Positions 1-4,899 of a stretch of 6,056 nt of DNA are shown here, piece after piece. The position numbers and the translations under genes were made by a program. The stretch comes from Candidatus Albibeggiatoa sp. nov. BB20 (GTDB lineage Bacteria > Pseudomonadota > Gammaproteobacteria > Beggiatoales > Beggiatoaceae). The stretch's first letter is position 1. Each line of letters opens with the position of its first letter. Where the stretch lies: NCBI GenBank assembly GCA_016744725.1, contig JADGDW010000213.1:1-6056 (forward strand), given 5' to 3'. The notes under the pieces were generated by a model. The model was not told the DNA's origin, did no database searches, and saw nothing but the letters and a program-made list of their open reading frames with translations.

Positions 1-120
1 GAGACAGATACTAGGCTCAAGTCCTGCTCAGTTAAGGAAGTGGGAATTGACGGGAGAGTTATTGCCTGCAAGGAAAACAAGAAGCTAATGGACGCTTTAA
101 ATGATGTTGTTAGCACATAA
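1..120 (+). CDS. 3' end of an unidentified open reading frame, cut by the window edge
   Basis: Frame 1 is open from the first base to a TAA at 118-120, giving 39 residues of a protein that begins outside the window. The visible tail is hydrophilic and lysine-rich, with a short run L-K-S-C-S-V-K-E near its start and K-E-N-K-K-L-M-D-A-L near its end. It overlaps the ATG of the tnpB remnant by about 20 bases, an arrangement often seen between an upstream transposase or recombinase gene and tnpB in IS605/IS607 elements. I do not recognise the protein. Two guesses are the end of a tnpA-type gene or the C-terminal tail of another TnpB, since those tails often carry an S-x-K-Q-E-like stretch. An open frame of 40 codons can also occur by chance. 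Confidence 0.25.
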   Translation, partial: ETDTRLKSCSVKEVGIDGRVIACKENKKLMDALNDVVST

Positions 121-1163
121 CGTTGAACTCAGACCAACACAAGAACAAGCAACATACCTCGATAAAGCTTGCAGTTCACGTCGTCATTATTACAACCAAC
201 TATTAGCTCATTTTCAAGATAACAAATGATCTAAATCAGATGCTTACCAATATTATATCAAAACGATCCGTCCTCAATTCGATTGGTATATAGAAGTTTC
301 TAGCCGTGTGACTCGTAATGCCATTGATGATTTAGACAACGCTTTCAAGCACTTTTTTAGACGTGTCAAAGCCAAGCAAAAAGCGGGTTTTCCACAGTTT
401 AAAAAGAAAGATGTGATGATTCTTTTGCACTCCAAGAACAAGCTAAGTTTGATGGAGGTTTGTTGCGCATATCAAAACTAAAATACGAATGCGCCAAAAA
501 TTGCGTTTTGATGAGATAGTCAAACAAGTTACCATCAGTAAAAAAGCAGGGAAATACTTTGCTTCTATTTTAGTTGAGACGCAAGAATACAACCCAAGAG
601 ATGTTGAGCGTCAATTCAGTGTTGGCGTGGATTTCGGGATTAAAAACCTTGCCACCCTGAGTACGGGAGTGTTTTTTCCAGCTAATCAAAAATTAAAAGC
701 GAGTCTAAAGAAACTCAAGAAATATCAATGTGCTTTGTCACAAAAACAAAAGGCTAGCCAACGACGAGCGAAAGCCAAGTGGCAAAACTACATTTTCGTA
801 TTAGCAATTAAAGACAAGCAATGTTGCATGAATTAAGTGATTATTTAACGAGCCACTTTGACCGTATTGTGATTGAAGACCTGAATGTTAAAGGCATGGT
901 GAAAAACCACAAGTTAGCACGTAGCATCATTGATGCAGGCTTTGGCTACTTACGAACGCAGATACAAAGCCAAACTGCGACACGTCATTGCTGATGGATT
1001 CTTTCTAAGCTCTAAAATATGTTTGAATTGCGGTCAAATTAAAACAAAGTTACGCTTAAGTGACAGAACTTACCATTGTGATTGTGGTCTTAACATTGGC
1101 CGTGACCTCAATGCAGCTTTGAACTTAAATGCTTACGGTGCGAATACGGAGTTAAATAATTGA
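101..1163 (+). pseudogene. tnpB: Decayed IS200/IS605-family tnpB (RNA-guided nuclease TnpB remnant)
   Basis: TnpB proteins are transposon-encoded RNA-guided DNA nucleases, ancestors of Cas12, with a RuvC domain and a zinc finger. Joining three frames recovers nearly the whole protein. It starts M-L-L-A-H-N-V-E-L-R-P-T at 104 (ATG also at 101), followed by S-R-R-H-Y-Y-N-Q-L-L and S-R-V-T-R-N-A-I-D-D-L. RuvC-I is G-V-D-F-G-I-K-N-L-A (Asp codon 630-632) and RuvC-II is I-V-I-E-D-L-N-V (Glu codon 875-877). The zinc finger has C-L-N-C (1020-1031) and C-D-C (1077-1085). RuvC-III is G-R-D-L-N-A-A-L-N-L (Asp codon 1104-1106), where the more usual form is D-R-D. The lesions are a TGA at 227-229 (probably from TGG), a frame change near 415, another near 482, another near 779 (fits loss of one G), a TAA at 809-811 (probably from TTA), and a last frame change near 962. 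Open pieces at 489-836 and 930-1163 are fragments of this gene and not separate genes. No intact product can be made. Confidence 0.93.
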
Positions 1164-1444
1164 AATAAAATAAACTTTATTGAAAGCTTCATACTGTGTT
1201 TCCACAATATAAATACTCATAATTACTGTAAAAAATCAATAAATATTCCCTAAAATACTGTTTAAAAGTTATAATTAATCCCTTATGCTAAATTATATAT
1301 TTACATTGGTAATGTCTATCGATAAAACTGTGCTTTGTGTGGAAATAAAGCCTTTTGAATAGACACTCACACCAATTGAATTTAGTAGTGAGCAAGCCTC
1401 CATTATCTATTAGTATTTTATAATATAAGGGAATATCGAATCTT
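1164..1444. other. AT-rich gap: probable old IS right end and upstream region of the secreted-protein gene
   Basis: I find no credible gene in these 281 bases on either strand. Directly after the tnpB stop there are two small hairpin-capable stretches: AATAAA paired with TTTATT (about 1165-1182), and TGAA-AGC-TTCA (about 1182-1192). The 3' end of tnpB and the adjoining right end normally encode the guide (omega) RNA in intact elements, so this is where its remnant would lie. I cannot place the element boundary. The 3' half leads into the start of the next gene, with an AAGGGA at 1427-1432 that could serve as its ribosome binding site, 12 bases from the ATG. Confidence 0.4.
1419..1424 (+). promoter_or_regulatory. 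Possible -10 box (TATAAT) before the secreted-protein gene
   Basis: A perfect TATAAT lies 20 bases before the ATG at 1445. No good -35 hexamer is found 16-18 bases upstream, and the sequence is AT-rich, so a chance match is quite possible. It would also leave a very short leader, just long enough to contain the AAGGGA at 1427-1432. Confidence 0.2.
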
Positions 1445-2416
1445 ATGGTAAAACAACTTACTTGTGATATGAACATTCAAACTGTCCAGCATGATGAGCA
1501 GGATATATCTAAACAATCAAGAAAGTCGTGGATGCGCTGGCTAGGATGGAGTGCGGGCTGTGTGAGTCTTGCATTTTCTACCACAGTTCTAGCGACCTCA
1601 TGCCCAAGTGGTGGTGTGGATACTGAAGATGGTACGGTCACTGCTGTATTTGCAATTCCTAATGATGGTGATGATAATATCGCGTGTGGCTCTACCCAAG
1701 TTGGCGGCGTTTTTGTCACGACTGACCAACAAATTAATACAAATTCATCTGTTATGTTGGCTTTGCCTGATACTGAACCTAGTGGCGCATCCAATCCAGC
1801 TAGAACCTATATGTTTCTTCCAACAGGAAGCACACCGATTCCTCATACAATTACTTGTGCAGAAGCAACGATAACAACGACTTCAAATGTGAATTCTATC
1901 AGCTTACCAGAAGGGGCATCATGCTCACTCACAATGCAAGGAAATTCAGGAACGAATGGCGGTGAAGTAATATACACAGCAACCTTGAGTCGTACAGGTG
2001 AAATTTACAGTTTGTCAGATGGTGAAATTTGTGGTGCGCCATACGTGGCTTGCTCTGCTGAAGTGCCTGCGGATGGTGCATTTGAAAAGGGTAAACAAGC
2101 ATGTATCGATAATCCTGCTGACTGCAACTTATTTACACAAGCTGATCTTGATGCGTTGATTGGTGCTTGTGTAGCAAATCCAAGTTCTTGTGGTATCCAA
2201 ACGGGTGCTTCAAATAATAATGGTGTTGATGAACAAAAGCCTTATTTTGATATCGAAACCTCATCTTTGCATATCCCAGCTTTGTCAATATCTGGTGAAA
2301 TTTATCAAGCCACATTACGATTAGGCTCAAGTCCAATTGGTGATATTAGCTTTGATTTGCTTTCTTTATCGAAAGATAACCAGCCAATTATTACACATAG
2401 TTCTTTAGCGGATTAA
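1445..2416 (+). CDS. Predicted exported cysteine-rich protein of unknown function
   Basis: 323 residues. An N-terminal extension of about 28 hydrophilic residues precedes a basic W-M-R-W start, a hydrophobic stretch (about residues 33-47) and V-L-A at 48-50, so signal peptidase I would probably cut after Ala50. Starting at Met30 (ATG 1532) would give a signal peptide of standard length, but I see no Shine-Dalgarno there. The ATG at 1445 has AAGGGA 12 bases upstream. The mature part is acidic and rich in Ser, Thr, Gly and Asn, with ten cysteines, an even number that suggests disulfides formed in the periplasm or outside the cell. Two matching motifs, C220-x2-N-P-x2-C227 and C242-x2-N-P-x2-C249, are 22 residues apart. 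The end (about 266-310) looks like beta-strands (L-H-I-P-A-L, Y-Q-A-T-L-R-L). I recognise no catalytic domain and assign no function. A surface or matrix protein is possible, judging only by composition. Confidence 0.8.
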   Translation: MVKQLTCDMNIQTVQHDEQDISKQSRKSWMRWLGWSAGCVSLAFSTTVLATSCPSGGVDTEDGTVTAVFAIPNDGDDNIACGSTQVGGVFVTTDQQINTNSSVMLALPDTEPSGASNPARTYMFLPTGSTPIPHTITCAEATITTTSNVNSISLPEGASCSLTMQGNSGTNGGEVIYTATLSRTGEIYSLSDGEICGAPYVACSAEVPADGAFEKGKQACIDNPADCNLFTQADLDALIGACVANPSSCGIQTGASNNNGVDEQKPYFDIETSSLHIPALSISGEIYQATLRLGSSPIGDISFDLLSLSKDNQPIITHSSLAD

Positions 2417-2452
2417 CTTTATCTCGTTCTCATGTACCGCGTTATTGCTATT

Positions 2453-2483
2453 AAGTTAAACTATTGATTGTTTAGTTTTTTTT
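2453..2483 (+). terminator. Rho-independent terminator candidate after the secreted-protein gene
   Basis: TAAAC (2457-2461) pairs with GTTTA (2470-2474) around an 8-base loop. The stem can extend outward by two G-T wobbles and two A-T pairs (2453-2456 with 2475-2478), and a run of eight T (2476-2483) overlaps the extended stem. The stem is AT-rich and weak, but its place 40-70 bases after the stop codon and before a convergent gene fits termination of the plus-strand transcript. Confidence 0.5.
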
Positions 2484-2554
2484 GGAAATAATCATCTTTT
2501 ATTAATTTAATGACAATGATGTGCTATGTGGGAATGCTGTTCAAATGCACTAGG

Positions 2555-2878
2555 TTATGAATTTATTAGGATTTTAAAATTCTCATCGTTATTCTCAACA
2601 AGCTCTATAAAAGTTTTGATAATGAATTCTAATTTATTAGGATCACCTGCGCCAATAAAAACACCATTTTGAATATTGATACTGACCCATCCATTTTGTT
2701 CTTCTTTGACAATTGGAGTAAATTTAGCAATACAACCCTCTAAATCTTGCATATCAATGCAAACACGCCATCCCGGATTATCTAGTGTTTCTATTATTAT
2801 TCCATAAGTATGTTCCCATTCACCATCACACTGAGACTCATACCATTGATTTAACATGTTGAAATAGTCTGTCTGCAT
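2555..2878 (-). CDS. Imm53-family immunity protein (orphan)
   Basis: 107 residues, small and acidic, with no signal peptide or membrane segment, so cytoplasmic. I recognise the Imm53 pattern: an N-terminal L-N-Q-W-Y-x-S-Q-C-D-G-E-W-E-H-x-Y-G-I block (residues 9-27), then E-T-L-D-N-P-G-W-x-V (about 30-39), a middle region with a Trp in W-V-S-I, and a F-I-G-A-G-D-P-N-K-L block before a C-terminal helix. Imm53 proteins are predicted to neutralise the toxin domain of polymorphic toxins in contact-dependent or type VI-type competition. The length matches the family and all blocks are present, so the gene looks intact. The ATG at 2878 has an AGGA 9 bases upstream (plus-strand 2888-2891). No toxin gene is beside it: the left neighbour is convergent and the right one divergent. 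It may be a solitary immunity gene protecting against relatives' toxins. The family call is confident, the role is inferred from the family. Confidence 0.88.
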   Translation of the reverse strand: MQTDYFNMLNQWYESQCDGEWEHTYGIIIETLDNPGWRVCIDMQDLEGCIAKFTPIVKEEQNGWVSINIQNGVFIGAGDPNKLEFIIKTFIELVENNDENFKILINS

Positions 2879-2928
2879 TTCTTATTTTCCTAATAAATAC
2901 TAATTGCTCTTATTACCCATTAAAGATA

Positions 2929-2957
2929 ATTATAAAATTGCCCATTGCAACTGACAG
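2929..2957 (-). promoter_or_regulatory. Probable sigma70-type promoter of the Imm53 gene
   Basis: Read on the minus strand, a perfect TATAAT lies at 2934-2929. A CTGTCA that matches four of the six consensus -35 positions lies at 2957-2952, with a 17-base spacer. The -10 box is about 50 bases before the ATG at 2878, leaving a leader of roughly 40 bases that includes the AGGA site. Confidence 0.42.
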
Positions 2958-2972
2958 CAAATCCACTATATC
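2945..2972 (+). promoter_or_regulatory. Weak promoter candidate for the synthase-like gene
   Basis: TTGCAA (2945-2950) and TATATC (2967-2972) are 16 bases apart, each matching four of six consensus positions, and lie 34 bases before the ATG at 3007. The -35 region would overlap the divergent Imm53 promoter. In such AT-rich DNA this could be chance. Confidence 0.2.
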
Positions 2973-3006
2973 AATAAATCCTACTTAATTATCAAAATAC
3001 CGCCGA

Positions 3007-3828
3007 ATGAATAACCAACAATATTGTGAACAAAAAATACTACGGGATGGCTCGTGCTTATATTACAGCCTACGTTTTATCACGCCACAAAAACGCACCG
3101 CTTTATTGCTATTACATACCTTATTTCACGAAATTGATGAAATCAAATATAAATGCCAAGATATTCGCGTTGCAGAACAAAAGCGGGACTGGTGGCAACA
3201 AGAAATGCACAATACATTTGCGGATCAAGCTTCTCACCCCATAACCCAAGATTTAAAAAATATGATTGAACAATATCAAATCACTGAAACAGAACTCATG
3301 AACATGGTTAATGCACTTATCCATTGTCCAACTCGTTTTGCTGATTTTTCCCAACTTAAAACCTATTGCGAACAATCCAGCGGACAATTACAGGTTTTCT
3401 GCACAAAAATATTAGGTTATCAACAAGATGAAACATTAGAAGCGGCTCAGCAATTAGGTGTTATGCTGCAACTATATTATTTACTCCGAGAATTACGCCG
3501 CGATACACTCAGTGCTTATGTATACATTCCACAAACAGAATTTGAACAATTTAGCCTCACACAACACGCTGTTTTTGAACAACAACAAACCGAGGGATTA
3601 CACGCATTACTTGAATTTCAGGCGCAACGTATCCATTTGTATTATAATGATTTTCTGAAAAAACTACCAAAAGCAGAACACCGTCAGCAGAAAATGGGGC
3701 TTATTCGTTCAAAACTGGCCATTGCAACACTAAAAGAGATAGAACAAGACAATTTAGCGGTTTTCCAACATTATGTTAGTTTAACGCCATTGCATAAGTT
3801 ATGGATAACAATGAATTATTTATGGTGA
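3007..3828 (+). CDS. Squalene/phytoene synthase family protein, HpnD-like, with altered aspartate motifs
   Basis: 273 residues, the usual length for HpnD-type enzymes, which join two farnesyl diphosphates to presqualene diphosphate in hopanoid synthesis. Family landmarks in order: Y-C-E-Q-K (6-10), G-S-x-x-Y-Y-S (15-21), P-Q-K-R (27-30), the first Asp motif region (44-48), W-W-Q-Q-E (62-66), S-H-P-I-T (76-80), T-R-F-A-D-F (109-114), Y-C-E-Q-S-S-G (120-126), L-G-Y (136-138), Q-L-Y-Y-L-L-R-E-L-R-R-D (155-166) and Y-I-P. The first D-x3-D motif, which binds Mg and diphosphate, reads D-E-I-K-Y: Asp44 is kept but the last Asp is Tyr48. The second reads E-L-R-R-D, with Glu162 for Asp, and the usual T-N before it is Y-Y. 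The enzyme may be inactive, altered in substrate, or a structural pseudoenzyme like the mitochondrial family member NDUFAF6. No hopanoid or carotenoid genes are nearby. No clear ribosome binding site precedes the ATG, but this start fits the family N-terminus. Confidence 0.85.
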   Translation: MNNQQYCEQKILRDGSCLYYSLRFITPQKRTALLLLHTLFHEIDEIKYKCQDIRVAEQKRDWWQQEMHNTFADQASHPITQDLKNMIEQYQITETELMNMVNALIHCPTRFADFSQLKTYCEQSSGQLQVFCTKILGYQQDETLEAAQQLGVMLQLYYLLRELRRDTLSAYVYIPQTEFEQFSLTQHAVFEQQQTEGLHALLEFQAQRIHLYYNDFLKKLPKAEHRQQKMGLIRSKLAIATLKEIEQDNLAVFQHYVSLTPLHKLWITMNYLW

Positions 3829-3848
3829 GCTACAATTGAAAGGAAGTT

Positions 3849-3866
3849 TTGTAGAAAAACCTACAA
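3849..3866. repeat. Small inverted repeat (TTGTAG / CTACAA)
   Basis: A 6-base perfect stem with a 6-base A-rich loop lies 20 bases after the stop of the synthase-like gene. No T-run follows on either strand, so it is a poor intrinsic terminator. It could still protect or pause the 3' end of the transcript. Confidence 0.35.
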
Positions 3867-3873
3867 CAAGATT

Positions 3874-3997
3874 TGTCTAATCGCTTATATCATGTTAATC
3901 TGTGTGCCTCTCCTAAACGATGTACACTTCGCTAAATGCAAGGTTAACTGAGATTAGGCAGGAGTCAGGAGCTTTTGCCTTCGGTTGCCTTGCATTT
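3874..3997 (+). ncRNA. Structured intergenic element with two interleaved stems
   Basis: Stem A pairs 3874-3882 (TGTCTAATC) with 3952-3960 (GATTAGGCA), nine pairs with one G-T wobble. Stem B pairs 3934-3943 (AAATGCAAGG) with 3988-3997 (CCTTGCATTT), ten perfect pairs. The left arm of B lies inside the loop of A and its right arm lies outside, so both together form a pseudoknot topology, or they exclude each other. The loop of B contains tandem CAGGAGT-CAGGAGC (3959-3972) and two TTGCCTT copies 10 bases apart (3975-3981, 3985-3991). AGGCA/TGCCT (3956-3960, 3976-3980) could form an inner hairpin instead of stem A. A T-rich ATTTGTTTT follows stem B on the plus strand, so the element may help end the synthase-like transcript. 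It could equally be a repeated mobile hairpin element (MITE-like). The type is a best guess, and transcription is not shown. Confidence 0.3.
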
Positions 3998-4008
3998 GTT
4001 TTAAGAAA

Positions 4009-4260
4009 TTATACTAAATTGAATTTTTTGCGAATTTTATCAATTAAAGCCACTAATTGTGGATTTTCCAAGGTCTGTTTACCAATAAAATAGTGATACA
4101 ACTCAGGGTCTGGCATCTCGACAAGAGCTTGAAATGCTTGCTGTTCTTCTGCAGGTGCATCACGGTACATCTCGTGTAAATAGCCTTGCATCAATACATC
4201 CAACTCTTTCATACCACGACGACAACGCCATTGTAATTTCTTAAAAATCGTATCATCCAT
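4009..4260 (-). CDS. sdhE: SdhE, FAD assembly factor for succinate dehydrogenase
   Basis: SdhE (SDH assembly factor 2 family, formerly YgfY) is a small cytoplasmic helical protein that helps attach FAD covalently to the flavoprotein subunit of succinate dehydrogenase and fumarate reductase. The protein shows the full signature: L-Q-W-R-C-R-R-G-M-K-E-L-D near the N-terminus, including the essential R-G-x-x-E motif, and M-P-D-P-E-L-Y-H-Y-F-I-G in the second half. I choose the ATG at 4260 (83 residues). A TTG two codons upstream (4266) is in frame, but SdhE proteins usually begin M-D-D or similar, and an AGAG at plus-strand 4269-4272 is 8 bases from this ATG. It is the third gene of the minus-strand operon, 33 bases after the lipoprotein stop. 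No succinate dehydrogenase genes are in the window, so it acts on an enzyme encoded elsewhere. It converges with the synthase-like gene. Confidence 0.93.
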   Translation of the reverse strand: MDDTIFKKLQWRCRRGMKELDVLMQGYLHEMYRDAPAEEQQAFQALVEMPDPELYHYFIGKQTLENPQLVALIDKIRKKFNLV

Positions 4261-4293
4261 ATTCAAAGCTCTAAGTTCATTAATTTGAAAAAA

Positions 4294-4896
4294 CTACAGG
4301 TGTTTTACCACAAATTCAGCCAACTGCTCTAACACCACTTGTACTGCTCTATTGCTTGCAATCACCCCACCTTCTGCATCTTCACTGGGTGCGATTTCAG
4401 TCACATCAAATACACTAGTATCCAAAATAGCCCGTTGTGCCATATCTAACAATTGTACTCGTAGCGTGAAACGTACTCTTGATGGGGATTCTAAAAATTC
4501 TTGTTGCAAACGAATAATTTCTGTATCTAAACGCAATTCACCCAAAATTGGCGAAGAAGTAGCGGAAAGCACTGCACCAAATTTTCCCGTGGCTTCCAAA
4601 CTTTGCACAATTAAAGGTAATAATAAACGCGAAGGGTTATCAACCCATAAATTATCACGATAATGTTCTAAAACATACGGTGTTTTCACATAAACCATTT
4701 GCTGTGTATCAAATCCAGGAGTGGCTTGTGGAATTGAAATTAAAATGGTTTTGCCGTCAACTTTATTGGCTGGCAAACTGACAGGATCAATCGCGATAAA
4801 ATAATGTTTCGGTGCTGTATCTGCGGCTAAAAAACTGCAAGAAGTTAGCAATAATATAATAAATGGTGCAAAAATGAGACGAAATGCAGTGAACAT
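4294..4896 (-). CDS. ABC-type transport auxiliary lipoprotein (PqiC/YmbA-like)
   Basis: 200 residues. Residues 1-19 form a signal peptide with a hydrophobic core and the lipobox L-T-S-C, so Cys20 should be lipidated after cleavage by signal peptidase II. The residue after Cys is Ser, which favours sorting to the outer membrane. The rest matches the ABC-transport auxiliary component family (PqiC type): a K-x-Y-F-I-A-I-D strand after the linker, P-Y-V-L-E-H-Y-R-D-N-L-W-V-D (about 73-86) as the characteristic tyrosine/tryptophan block, P-S-R-L-L-L-P-L, and an L-R-L-D-T-E-I-I-R-L-Q-Q-E-F strand (about 120-133) near the middle. Such lipoproteins work with MCE-domain proteins to move phospholipids across the envelope. 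The start lies 3 bases after the MlaD-family stop. Its ribosome binding site GGAGAG (plus-strand 4903-4908) sits in the last codons of that gene, so the two are translationally linked. Confidence 0.88.
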   Translation of the reverse strand: MFTAFRLIFAPFIILLLTSCSFLAADTAPKHYFIAIDPVSLPANKVDGKTILISIPQATPGFDTQQMVYVKTPYVLEHYRDNLWVDNPSRLLLPLIVQSLEATGKFGAVLSATSSPILGELRLDTEIIRLQQEFLESPSRVRFTLRVQLLDMAQRAILDTSVFDVTEIAPSEDAEGGVIASNRAVQVVLEQLAEFVVKHL

Positions 4897-4899
4897 GAT

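Noticed and set aside
489..836. Separate 115-residue protein, and another at 930-1163
   Set aside because: Both are fragments of the broken tnpB, with RuvC-I in the first and the zinc finger and RuvC-III in the second. RuvC-II lies between them in a third frame.
1477..1794. 105-codon minus-strand open frame, plus a 62-codon one at 1288-1476, a plus-strand one at 1608-1874 and a minus-strand one at 2133-2336
   Set aside because: Those at 1477-1794, 1608-1874 and 2133-2336 lie inside the secreted-protein gene in other frames. The one at 1288-1476 overlaps its start and the AT-rich gap. None shows a family motif or a ribosome binding site I would trust.
2322..2334. 13-base identity (TAGGCTCAAGTCC) with positions 12-24
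   Set aside because: A 13-base match in about 6 kb of sequence is not rare, and the flanks do not match, so no repeat is called.
3026..3658. Plus-strand open frames at 3026-3244 and 3458-3658
   Set aside because: They lie in another frame of the synthase-like gene, whose motifs match its family along its full length.
4352..4663. 103-codon plus-strand open frame
   Set aside because: It is opposite the auxiliary lipoprotein gene, which has a clear lipobox and family motifs. The overlap is an antisense shadow.
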